A DNA stretch of 64,000 nucleotides, from positions 1 to 64,000 of the forward strand of contig JBAZVN010000017.1 in NCBI GenBank assembly GCA_041660815.1. The letters run 5' to 3'. The notes under the pieces are model-generated. The model had not been told where the DNA came from. It did no database searches and saw nothing but the letters and a program-made list of their open reading frames with translations. Made by a program: the position numbers and the translations under genes. The first letter of the stretch is position 1; every line of letters starts with the position of its first letter. This DNA comes from PALSA-1006 sp041660815. GTDB taxonomy: Bacteria > Pseudomonadota > Gammaproteobacteria > Burkholderiales > Gallionellaceae. Of the stretch, positions 51,290 through 59,398 are shown one piece after another.

Positions 51290-52558
51290 ATGCGCTCTCT
51301 TTCCCGCCAAGACTATAAAACGCTAGTGTTGTCCGCCCTCGGCGGCGCATTGGAATTTTACGATTTCATCATTTTCGTTTTCTTTGCCGTGGTCATCGGG
51401 CAGTTATTTTTCCCACCGGATATACCGGACTGGTTGCGTCAAGTGCAAACCTTCGGAATTTTCGCGGCAGGGTATTTAGCGCGCCCGCTGGGTGGCATTA
51501 TCATGGCCCACTTTGGCGACTTGCTCGGTCGCAAGCGCATGTTTATGTTGAGTATTTTTTTGATGTCCATTCCCACTCTGGCGATTGGCCTGTTACCGAC
51601 CTATGCCAGCATTGGCATTTGGGCTCCCTTATTATTACTGGCCATGCGTGTACTTCAGGGCGCGGCTATCGGCGGCGAAGTGCCCGGCGCATGGGTATTC
51701 GTTGCAGAACATGTGCCGCCTAAACATATCGGCTTTGCATGCGGAACGCTAACGGCGGGGTTAACCGGCGGAATTTTGCTGGGCTCTCTCATGGCAATGG
51801 CGATACACAAACTCTACACACCCGCCGAAGTGCTCAGCGAAGGTTGGCGCGTTCCGTTCATCATCGGCGGGGTCTTCGGTTTGGTATCGGTATGGCTGCG
51901 CCAATGGTTACATGAAACGCCGGTGTTTAAAGAGCTACAAGCCCGGCAAGAATTGGCCAATGAATTACCGCTGCGCAAAGTCGTGCGCGAGCATCGCCCG
52001 GCAGTCATCTTGACCATGTTGCTTACCTGGCTGCTTTCCGCCGCCATTGTCGTGATGATCTTGATGACCCCCACCCTGATTCAAAAACTCTATGCGATTC
52101 CCGCTGCGGTGGCATTGCAAGCCAACAGCATCGCAACCCTATTTTTAAGTATCGGCTGTATCTTGTTCGGCGCGGCAGCCGATCGTTTCGGCGCGGGAAA
52201 GGTAATGATATTCGGCTGTGCCATGTTGGGCATCACCTCGGGGTTGTTTTATCAGCAAATGTCCGTTGCCCCGGAAAATATTAACGCCTTATATGCACTA
52301 TGCGGCTTTTTTGTCGGCGTCATTGGCATCGTCCCCAGCATGGCAGTCAAAGCTTTTCCTGCCGCAGTACGTTTTTCCGGGCTGTCATTTTCCTACAACG
52401 TAGCCTATGCGATATTTGGCGGACTCACGCCGGTCTTGGTTAGTCTGCTGTTGCCGTTGGATAAATTAGCTCCCGCACACTATGTGGAAAGCCTATCGCT
52501 GCTGGGGATCGCAATAGGGTTTTATGTCTGGAATCGTTCAAAACAACGTTTAATTTGA
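51290..52558 (+). CDS. MFS transporter, metabolite:H+ symporter (ProP/MHS-like)
   Basis: This is a 422-residue inner-membrane protein with about twelve hydrophobic spans. The N-terminal GGALEFYDFIIFVFFAVVIG and the loop FGDLLGRKRMFMLS are hallmarks of the metabolite:H+ symporter group, which moves organic acids, betaine or proline. LQGAAIGGEVPGAWVFVAEH is the MHS helix 4-5 signature. The neighbouring genes (ispB, GH16) do not tell the substrate. AATTAAAATCACGCC precedes it, without a clear promoter. Confidence 0.9.
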   Translation: MRSLSRQDYKTLVLSALGGALEFYDFIIFVFFAVVIGQLFFPPDIPDWLRQVQTFGIFAAGYLARPLGGIIMAHFGDLLGRKRMFMLSIFLMSIPTLAIGLLPTYASIGIWAPLLLLAMRVLQGAAIGGEVPGAWVFVAEHVPPKHIGFACGTLTAGLTGGILLGSLMAMAIHKLYTPAEVLSEGWRVPFIIGGVFGLVSVWLRQWLHETPVFKELQARQELANELPLRKVVREHRPAVILTMLLTWLLSAAIVVMILMTPTLIQKLYAIPAAVALQANSIATLFLSIGCILFGAAADRFGAGKVMIFGCAMLGITSGLFYQQMSVAPENINALYALCGFFVGVIGIVPSMAVKAFPAAVRFSGLSFSYNVAYAIFGGLTPVLVSLLLPLDKLAPAHYVESLSLLGIAIGFYVWNRSKQRLI

Positions 52559-52651
52559 ATACCTTCAATAATTTTTATGCGACAATACGCCTCCCCAAAG
52601 AGCGTGCTTAACACGCCAACTGATTGTTTATAAAATTCCAGGATAGGCAGA

Positions 52652-53620
52652 GTGTCACTCAAAAACTTCAATCTCTTACTCGCACCCGAAATGGCCGCAG
52701 TAGATCAGGTTATCCGGGCTCGTTTACATTCCGAGGTAGCTCTGGTTAGCCAAGTCAGCGAATACATTATTAATAGTGGGGGCAAGCGCTTGCGTCCTGC
52801 TTTGGTAATTTTATCGGCCCAGGCTTTTGCCTATCAGGGAAAGCAACATCATGAACTGGCTGCGGTCGTCGAATTTATTCACACCGCCACCCTGCTGCAC
52901 GATGATGTGGTGGATGAGTCCGAACTGCGCCGTGGGCGCGAAACTGCCAACGCCCTGTTTGGCAATGCCGCCAGCGTGCTGGTTGGAGACTTCCTGTATT
53001 CGCGCGCGTTTCAGATGATGGTGGAAGCCAACGATATGCGCGTCATGCAAACTTTGGCCGATGCGACGAATGTGATTGCGGAAGGTGAAGTATTGCAGTT
53101 ACTCAACTGCAATAACGCCGATGTCGATGCCGACAGCTACCTACGCGTGATCCATCGCAAGACGGCAAAATTATTCGAAGCCGCAATGCGTTTGGGCGCC
53201 ATTCTGTCCAAACAAGATAGCGCCACCGAAGAGGCCGCCGCCCGCTATGGCATGCATTTGGGGACGGCTTTTCAACTGGTGGATGATGTGCTGGATTATT
53301 CCGGTGATGCAAAAGAAATTGGCAAAAATCTGGGCGATGATTTGGCCGAAGGCAAACCGACACTCCCCCTGATTTATGCGATGCAGCATGGCACTCCGGA
53401 ACAAGCACAACTCATTCGCGAAGCAATTGAGCAAAGTGATATCAGCCGTTTCGAGGAGGTACTGCAGATCGTGCAACAAACCGGCGCCTTAACCTACACT
53501 CGCCAGCAAGCACAGCATGAAGCAGATTTGGCGCGTGCCGCAATCTCCATGATCGCAGATTCCCAGTATAAAAATTCTTTGCTAGAATTATGCAGTGTGG
53601 CTGCCTCCAGACAGTCATAG
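52652..53620 (+). CDS. ispB: Octaprenyl diphosphate synthase (polyprenyl synthetase)
   Basis: IspB lengthens farnesyl diphosphate to the side chain of ubiquinone or menaquinone. The 322 residues, starting at GTG, have SGGKRLRPALVILSAQA, the first Asp-rich motif LLHDDVVDESELRRGR and the second LVDDVLDYSGDAKEIGKNLG. The length matches long-chain synthases. The gap before it has a small GCGTG/CACGC hairpin (52602-52616). tRNA-Pro starts seven bases after its stop. Confidence 0.95.
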   Translation: MSLKNFNLLLAPEMAAVDQVIRARLHSEVALVSQVSEYIINSGGKRLRPALVILSAQAFAYQGKQHHELAAVVEFIHTATLLHDDVVDESELRRGRETANALFGNAASVLVGDFLYSRAFQMMVEANDMRVMQTLADATNVIAEGEVLQLLNCNNADVDADSYLRVIHRKTAKLFEAAMRLGAILSKQDSATEEAAARYGMHLGTAFQLVDDVLDYSGDAKEIGKNLGDDLAEGKPTLPLIYAMQHGTPEQAQLIREAIEQSDISRFEEVLQIVQQTGALTYTRQQAQHEADLARAAISMIADSQYKNSLLELCSVAASRQS

Positions 53621-53627
53621 TTTCAAT

Positions 53628-53704
53628 CGGAGTGTGGCTCAGCCTGGTAGAGCACTGCGTTCGGGACGCAGGGGTCGGAGGTTCGAATCCTCTCACTCCG
53701 ACCA
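53628..53704 (+). tRNA. tRNA-Pro (anticodon CGG)
   Basis: The 77 bases form a cloverleaf with acceptor arms CGGAGTG and CACTCCG, discriminator A and encoded CCA. The anticodon stem CTGCG/CGCAG encloses TTCGGGA, giving CGG for Pro (CCG). It is just after ispB and may share its transcript. tRNA genes are integration sites, but no integrase or att repeat is seen downstream. Confidence 0.97.
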
Positions 53705-53852
53705 TCAATTATTTCTGACAATCGATAGGTGCAATGTACCGTTGGCGCCAAGTTTGACTGACCGCCTTCAGATATTCGCGGCAGCTAAACCCAACATGCT
53801 GTAAAGCCCTTTGCAGCTTGCTGGATTCGGCAGAAAGTAAGGTAATAAACCC

Positions 53853-54521
53853 ATGGACTCCAAGCTTCCCATTCTCTCCCTGCTCGAAACCCGCGTTCTC
53901 GGCGTGCTTGCAGAAAAACAACGCACCGTTCCGGACAGTTATCCACTTACCTTGAATTCGCTGATCTCCGGGTGCAACCAGAAAAGCAGCCGCGACCCGG
54001 TGCTTGAGGCGAGCGAAGCAGATGTCATCCTCGCCCTGGACAGCCTGAGATCGTTGTCTTTAACCGTCGAAAGCAGCGGTGGCAGAGCCTCACGTTATTC
54101 GCACAATATTGAACGCGTACTGCACATTCCGACTCAATCCACCGCCCTGCTCACCCTGCTAATGTTACGCGGCCCGCAAACTGCAGGGGAACTGCGCATC
54201 AACTGCGAACGCCTTCATAAATTTGCGGATATCGCCTCGGTAGAAAGTTTTCTGGAAGAATTGGCCGAGCGCCCTGCGGGTGGTCTCGTGATTGAATTGC
54301 CGCGCCAACCCGGTTCACGTGAAAAGCGCTGGATGCACCTGCTGTCTGGCGCACCTATGATTGAAGATTCAAGCATCCATAACGTGACACCTTCACGGGA
54401 TATCTCCGTAAGCGAAATTGCCGCGCTGAAAGCCAACGTAGCCAAACTGGATACAGAAGTTGCCGAATTGCGGGCGATGCTTGCCAAGTTATATAAGGAG
54501 CTGGGCATTACGAATGACTGA
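53853..54521 (+). CDS. yceH: YceH family winged-helix protein (DUF480)
   Basis: The 222 residues match the YceH/DUF480 family: PILSLLETRVLGVLAEKQRT, PDSYPLTLNSLISGCNQKSS and LTLLMLRGPQTAGELR mark two winged-helix repeats. The C-terminal part (ALKANVAKLDTEVAELRAML) is a coiled coil. The family is common in proteobacteria, but its molecular role is unknown. It is convergent with the next gene, 9 bases from it. Confidence 0.9.
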   Translation: MDSKLPILSLLETRVLGVLAEKQRTVPDSYPLTLNSLISGCNQKSSRDPVLEASEADVILALDSLRSLSLTVESSGGRASRYSHNIERVLHIPTQSTALLTLLMLRGPQTAGELRINCERLHKFADIASVESFLEELAERPAGGLVIELPRQPGSREKRWMHLLSGAPMIEDSSIHNVTPSRDISVSEIAALKANVAKLDTEVAELRAMLAKLYKELGITND

Positions 54522-54530
54522 TGCCGCCCT

Positions 54531-55436
54531 TTAAAAATATTTAACTCCCTGCAGCCAAAACCGCCAGCTTGCATCGGGCGCTTCCGATGCAGATTTGGTA
54601 TTGAGTTTGTTGGCAAAATAGGCCTTCACCTCAAAATTGGTTTCCTCTGTCCAGTTAAAGCCAAACCCAGTGCCGCTTAAGGTACGGCGATTTAGTCCGT
54701 CAGCCCAAGTGTTTTTATTGATCGTGACAGAACCGGTATCGATAAAGCCAATTAGCTGCACGTCACCCGCCACCATCTCCGATATCTTGGGTAATTGCAT
54801 ACGGGTTTCAAGATTTAATAGATAGCCCTGATCTGCAAACGTCTCATCATTCGGGTATGCGTTCGCTGCATTCAATTCATTCAATCCCCTGCTTAAAGAA
54901 GTATCTTGATCCTTGGAGGCAATTTTCCCGTTGATCGAAGCGTAGAGGACAAATGTCTGCAGCGTACTTTGAGAACGCATCGGTTTGAATTCGTATTTAC
55001 TGACATGGCCGTTGCTTTGCGCAAACTCAACATTGATAGGCTGTATTTGTAGCGCGCTTTCAGTCCACGAAACACGCGCAAATCTAGCGTTATCAACCGC
55101 ACTCGAAGCGCTATAAAAAAAGTCCGCAGATAATGTTTCCAAAAATTCATCTCCCCGTAAATCATGCGGGAAAACAGCATAAGAAAACTGGCTATAAAGA
55201 TGGGCGTAAGGGGAAAAATTGGCGGGATAAGCATAAGCTTTGTAAGCGATCACACTAGCCTCTGCGGGGAGCGAAGCCGCAACAATACATTGAACAATGG
55301 CCAGCAATATAGAAGATGTAACTCTACGAATGAAGGGCGCCTCTAGAAATTCAATTTTCGACGCTAGGCAAGGCGCGATTAAAAAATCAGGACGCAGCAT
55401 CTGCATGATAAGTACGGAGTAATTTTTTGTGAGCAA
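54531..55436 (-). CDS. TpsB (ShlB/FhaC)-like barrel protein, truncated or degenerate
   Basis: The C-terminal 150 residues match the end of two-partner-secretion pores: LQTFVLYASINGKIASKDQD, NAYPNDETFADQGYLLNLE, GFIDTGSVTINKNTW, RRTLSGTGFGFNW and a final RFWLQGVKYF. Full TpsB proteins have some 550 residues with POTRA domains; this one has 301, with no POTRA and an ill-fitting N-terminus that includes a possible signal (SSILLAIVQCIVAASLPAEA). No TpsA partner gene adjoins. It is probably a decayed remnant, or a reduced barrel of unknown use. The start is uncertain. Confidence 0.6.
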   Translation of the reverse strand: MLTKNYSVLIMQMLRPDFLIAPCLASKIEFLEAPFIRRVTSSILLAIVQCIVAASLPAEASVIAYKAYAYPANFSPYAHLYSQFSYAVFPHDLRGDEFLETLSADFFYSASSAVDNARFARVSWTESALQIQPINVEFAQSNGHVSKYEFKPMRSQSTLQTFVLYASINGKIASKDQDTSLSRGLNELNAANAYPNDETFADQGYLLNLETRMQLPKISEMVAGDVQLIGFIDTGSVTINKNTWADGLNRRTLSGTGFGFNWTEETNFEVKAYFANKLNTKSASEAPDASWRFWLQGVKYF

Positions 55437-55673
55437 CGCAGCATCGCGAAATATATATAGATTTTAGCGGTGCCCTGAACATGGTTTCTTTCGGCGGCAC
55501 CTGAACAAGCAAAGAAATGCCGGTCGCAATAATGCGCGCGACCAGGCAACTTCATTGGTGCTGTAGCAAACATAGTCCGAGATTTAATTGCCACAGTGTG
55601 CGAGCCCGCACATACTCAACGTCCACCCACCTCTACACTTCAGTCTCCGCAATGAGACTATTTGGAGATGATA
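55437..55673. other. Intergenic region before the small barrel gene
   Basis: These 237 bases separate the TpsB-like gene from the outer-membrane gene, which diverge. I see no further gene. The final part carries the ribosome-binding site TTGGAGATG of the barrel gene. The promoters of both genes presumably lie here, but no clear consensus is visible. Confidence 0.4.
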
Positions 55674-56144
55674 ATGAAAAAGATTTTATTCGCAATAACG
55701 CTTGGGGCTGCCTGTATTGCGCTACCCGCCTCAGCACAACCCTATATAGGTGGAGGCGCTGGTTCGGCTAACACCGACAATGTCAATACCTCGATGAAGG
55801 TTTATGCCGGCTATCAACTTATTCCCAATTTCGGATTTGAGGGAGCCTACACAGACTTGGGTGATTATCGTGGCTCAACCGCGACTTCAATATCTCTGGC
55901 ATTAACCGGCACATTACCGCTCAACGCAACTTGGGATCTTCTGGGTAAATTAGGCGCGAGCCGCAATCAAACCGGCTCATCCAATTCGATGGAACCCCTG
56001 GCCAGTTTTGGTGTTGGCTATAACGCATCAACAAATATTGCAGTTCGCTTGGAGTCTGAAAACCTGGGCAAACTTCCGGTAGATGCCAGTGGCAATAGCC
56101 CGGTTGCCTCCAATGTCGGGCTAAGCATTAAGTTTATGTTTTAA
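55674..56144 (+). CDS. Small outer-membrane beta-barrel protein (OmpA/OmpX-like)
   Basis: The 156 residues begin with a signal peptide (MKKILFAITLGAACIALPA, cleaved after ASA). They then give an eight-stranded barrel of porin-like style: PYIGGGAGSANTD, MKVYAGYQLIPNFGFEGAYT, LGKLGASRNQTGS, and VGLSIKFMF, ending in Phe as outer-membrane barrels do. I choose the ATG six bases after GGAG; two earlier in-frame starts are worse. It is convergent with the kinase gene (4 bases between stops). Confidence 0.85.
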   Translation: MKKILFAITLGAACIALPASAQPYIGGGAGSANTDNVNTSMKVYAGYQLIPNFGFEGAYTDLGDYRGSTATSISLALTGTLPLNATWDLLGKLGASRNQTGSSNSMEPLASFGVGYNASTNIAVRLESENLGKLPVDASGNSPVASNVGLSIKFMF

Positions 56145-56148
56145 TTGA

Positions 56149-57717
56149 CTATTTTACAACACCAAAACGGGGCAGCGATACTTGTATAGTGGTCTGATTA
56201 TGCACATCAGACACCTCAAGTGAGATTTTCCCGTTTTGTGCCTCTACCAACAATTTCGCGGAATAAGTGCCAAGACCCGTCCCACCTTGCTTACCTTGGG
56301 TAATGTACTTTTCGAAAAAATTGGTGCGTATTTGCAGCGGAACAGCGCCCTTGTTCGTCAGGATAATTTTTAGGGGACTTTCATCAAATAACTCGACCGA
56401 AATGCGACTTTTTTCAGGCGCTGCCTCACAGGCATTTCTCAGTAAATTCTGAAACAAGGAATAACAAAACATCGCATCTCCCAGAGCCTGCAACTTTTCT
56501 TTGCCCGGAGGCACTTCAAATGCAATGGTGATATTTTTTTCGGCAAAAGTCGCGCGCGCCATTTCTACAATGCGACTCAAAATATCCCCGATTAAAACCG
56601 GCTGCGCATCCAACTTATAACGTCCTGTTTCAATCTTAAATAACTCGGAAGACAAATTAATCATATTCAGCACCTGCAGAGCCGTCTCTTCAACGACGCG
56701 CAATTGCTTAAGCTGGCTATCATTCATAGAGGATTCTTCGACCAGCGCCTGCAGCATGCCGATCACTCCGGCCAACGGCCCTTTCATATCGTGTCGCATA
56801 ATTAACTCGACATCTTCGTGCATACGCGCTGTAGCCAACATACCGTCATAATTGGCTTGCAATTGTTTGTGCAACTTCACATAGCGCATAAAATTGCGCA
56901 CCCGCGGTTTAAGAATGTCCGGGTCAATCGGCTTGCTAACGAAATCCACCGCGCCCAGTTCCAAACCTTTAATCCGCGCAGCTTCTCCCGTCATGGCCGT
57001 AATAAAAATAACGGGAATATTCTGCGAAGTGGGATGTTCACGCATCTGCTGTGCCACCTGAAAACCATCCATGCCCGGCATCATGATATCGAGCAACACT
57101 AAATCCGGCGGATCATTGGATTGGCAAATGCCAAGTGCTTTTTCGCCGGATGAAGCGATGCGCACCCGATATTCATCTTTAAATATTGACGAAAGCAACT
57201 GCAAATTATCCGGAATATCATCGACGATGAGAACAGTCGGTCGAATTTGTTCGGCCGACTCTGGCACAACGACCTGAAGTGTAGGGATGTTAGGGTGATG
57301 ATGAAACTCACCTTTGCCAAACACCGGCGCACGCGGGGGCGCTGCTAAAGTTTTTTCGATACGCGCGGCCAAACAACCGGTGGTATAAGGCTTAACCAGC
57401 AACTCGTTGACGCCATTAAAAATCGCTTCCTCCACCCGATCCCGCTCCGCTTCAGCGGTGATCATAATAAAAGGAATCCGCGACAATTTCTCATCAGCGC
57501 GTATTGCCTTAAGCAGCTCCAAACCGGACATAATCGGCATATTCCAATCGGATAACACCATATCCACCCGCTGATTTTGCAACTTGCGCATTGCTTCAGC
57601 GCCATTGTTTGCCATCAAAATGGAATTGGCACCCATCGCACGTAATTGGCCGGACGTAACCTTACGCATCGGCTCAAAATCATCCACCACCAGAAACACC
57701 ATCTGCTTATTGATCAT
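56149..57717 (-). CDS. Receiver-receiver-histidine kinase
   Basis: This 522-residue cytosolic protein has a CheY-like receiver (about 8-120, Asp57 in MVLSDWNMPIMSGLELL), a second receiver (162-278, Asp210 in LVLLDIMMPGMDGFQ) and a histidine kinase domain. The kinase has His309 in IMRHDMKGPLAGVIG, the N box FQNLLRNACEAA and the G box GGTGLGTYSAKLL. It has no membrane span. It is the last gene of a four-gene operon, 7 bases after the HD-GYP gene, so it likely receives phosphate from the hybrid kinase. Start: the ATG that gives MINKQMVFLVVDDF. Confidence 0.92.
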   Translation of the reverse strand: MINKQMVFLVVDDFEPMRKVTSGQLRAMGANSILMANNGAEAMRKLQNQRVDMVLSDWNMPIMSGLELLKAIRADEKLSRIPFIMITAEAERDRVEEAIFNGVNELLVKPYTTGCLAARIEKTLAAPPRAPVFGKGEFHHHPNIPTLQVVVPESAEQIRPTVLIVDDIPDNLQLLSSIFKDEYRVRIASSGEKALGICQSNDPPDLVLLDIMMPGMDGFQVAQQMREHPTSQNIPVIFITAMTGEAARIKGLELGAVDFVSKPIDPDILKPRVRNFMRYVKLHKQLQANYDGMLATARMHEDVELIMRHDMKGPLAGVIGMLQALVEESSMNDSQLKQLRVVEETALQVLNMINLSSELFKIETGRYKLDAQPVLIGDILSRIVEMARATFAEKNITIAFEVPPGKEKLQALGDAMFCYSLFQNLLRNACEAAPEKSRISVELFDESPLKIILTNKGAVPLQIRTNFFEKYITQGKQGGTGLGTYSAKLLVEAQNGKISLEVSDVHNQTTIQVSLPRFGVVK

Positions 57718-57724
57718 ATTTTGC

Positions 57725-58876
57725 TCACACGAGTTGTGCCTGCACCAGATAATCTTTTTTAAGCACCATATCCGCATCCGAATCAACAAAGCGCTGCGCA
57801 ATGGCTCGAAATTCATCCTGAATTTCGAGGAACGCATCAAGTATATCCGCATCAAAATGTGAGCCGCGCCCCTCCTGCATAATTAACACCGCTTTTTCAT
57901 GCGGCATGCCTTCTTTGTAAACACGGCGACTGATCAACGCATCGTAGACATCCGCCACCGCCATTAGGCGTGCCGCAATGGGGATATCGTCACCGGCAAG
58001 CCCCTGCGGATAACCGCTGCCATCCCATTTCTCCTGATGAGATAAGGCAATCGCTTTGGCAAATGCCAGAAATTCAACCTGCGTACCCAGTGAACTTTCC
58101 GCATGCGCAATGGCATCCCAACCCAGCGTGGTGTGCGTCTTCATGATTTCAAATTCCTGCGGCTCAAAGCGCCCCGGCTTTAACAAGATCCGGTCGGGAA
58201 TTCCTACCTTGCCGATATCATGCAACGGCGCAGACTTAAACAGCATATTGATATTATTGGGCGTCAAAAACCAGGCAAAGCGTTGATGCCCGCACAATTT
58301 TTCCGCGAGTGCTTTTACATAAAACTGGGTACGGCGAATGTGATTTCCGGTATCTGAATCGCGTGTTTCCGCCAGCGACGCCATGGCGAGAATAGTCACA
58401 TCCTGAATCGCAACGACTTCACGCGTACGCTTTTCCACTTCATTTTCTAAAAAGTGATTCTGGTCATGCAAAAAATCGGCCATCAATTTAAGCGCCAGAT
58501 GATTTTTTACCCGTGCCATGACAATCGGCGGGCTGATCGGCTTGGTAATGTAATCCACTGCGCCAAGTTCCAAACCCAATTCCTCATCTTCAGTATCCGT
58601 TTTAGCCGTGAGGAATATCACCGGAATATCCATGGTTTTCGGATCGTGCTTGAGACGGCGACAAACTTCAAAACCGTCCATATCAGCCATCATAATATCC
58701 AGCAAAATTAGATCGGGCGGCGCATCAGAAAATGCAATTTTCAAACCCTTTTCTCCGCTGTTGGCAACTTTCACCTTATAGTCATTTTTGAGCAAATTAC
58801 TCATCAGCACCAAATTTTCCGGCGTGTCATCGACCACCAATATTGTGGATTTCTCAGGAAGTTCGTGAGCGTTCAT
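57725..58876 (-). CDS. Receiver-HD-GYP protein, predicted cyclic-di-GMP phosphodiesterase
   Basis: The 383 residues have a receiver (about 10-127, Asp60 in LILLDIMMADMDGFE), a short coiled linker and an HD-GYP domain: HDIGKVGIPDRILLKPGRF, the later HTTLGWDAI, and LSHQEKWDGSGYPQGL with the GYP signature. This is the RpfG arrangement, which degrades cyclic-di-GMP when phosphorylated. The receiver is about 70% identical by hand count to the lone receiver just upstream (26 bases away). It lies 7 bases before the kinase gene. Confidence 0.93.
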   Translation of the reverse strand: MNAHELPEKSTILVVDDTPENLVLMSNLLKNDYKVKVANSGEKGLKIAFSDAPPDLILLDIMMADMDGFEVCRRLKHDPKTMDIPVIFLTAKTDTEDEELGLELGAVDYITKPISPPIVMARVKNHLALKLMADFLHDQNHFLENEVEKRTREVVAIQDVTILAMASLAETRDSDTGNHIRRTQFYVKALAEKLCGHQRFAWFLTPNNINMLFKSAPLHDIGKVGIPDRILLKPGRFEPQEFEIMKTHTTLGWDAIAHAESSLGTQVEFLAFAKAIALSHQEKWDGSGYPQGLAGDDIPIAARLMAVADVYDALISRRVYKEGMPHEKAVLIMQEGRGSHFDADILDAFLEIQDEFRAIAQRFVDSDADMVLKKDYLVQAQLV

Positions 58877-58902
58877 GGTGACTTTCAGCTAACAAGTTAT
58901 TG

Positions 58903-59388
58903 TTATGGAACCGGAATATCAATCGGCAGCGGGTGTTGCAACTGGGCCACCTCGATTTCTAGCGAATCATTCTGACCTTGCAATCGGTCGGATTTAATTT
59001 TGAGCGCCAGCTGGTTTTTAACTCGTGCCAAAACGATTTCAGGATTCACCGGCTTGACCAGAAAATCGACAGCACCCAATTCCAAGCCTTTTTTCTCGGC
59101 GTCTATATCAGATTTTCCGGTAATAAAAATGACCGGAATGTTCAGCGTCTTGTGATCATGCTTAAGGCGCCAGCACACCTCATATCCGTCCATTCCCGGC
59201 ATGGTAATGTCCAGCAAAATTAGATCGGGCGGTGTATCAGACATCGCGATCATGATTCCCTTTTCACCACAATTGGCAACTTTTACCGTGTAGTAGTCTT
59301 TAAGCAAGTTGCTCATCAGCAGCAAATCTTCGGGGGCGTCATCAACCAATAAGATCGTGGCTTTTTCGACAATATTTTCTTCGGACAT
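58903..59388 (-). CDS. Single-domain response regulator
   Basis: The 161 residues are one receiver (Asp60 in DLILLDITMPGMDGYE, Lys in LVKPVNPEIV) plus a short helical tail ending PLPIDIPVP. By hand count 84 of 120 residues match the receiver of the HD-GYP protein, and the tail matches the start of its linker before stopping. So it looks like a duplicate that lost the HD-GYP part. Of two adjacent ATGs I choose the second, six bases after AAGGA. It lies 10 bases after the hybrid kinase gene. Confidence 0.9.
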   Translation of the reverse strand: MSEENIVEKATILLVDDAPEDLLLMSNLLKDYYTVKVANCGEKGIMIAMSDTPPDLILLDITMPGMDGYEVCWRLKHDHKTLNIPVIFITGKSDIDAEKKGLELGAVDFLVKPVNPEIVLARVKNQLALKIKSDRLQGQNDSLEIEVAQLQHPLPIDIPVP

Positions 59389-59398
59389 CATCTTTCCT

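Noticed and set aside
53628..53852. tRNA-Pro as an island integration site
   Set aside because: No integrase and no repeated tRNA 3' end were found downstream; yceH follows as an ordinary gene.
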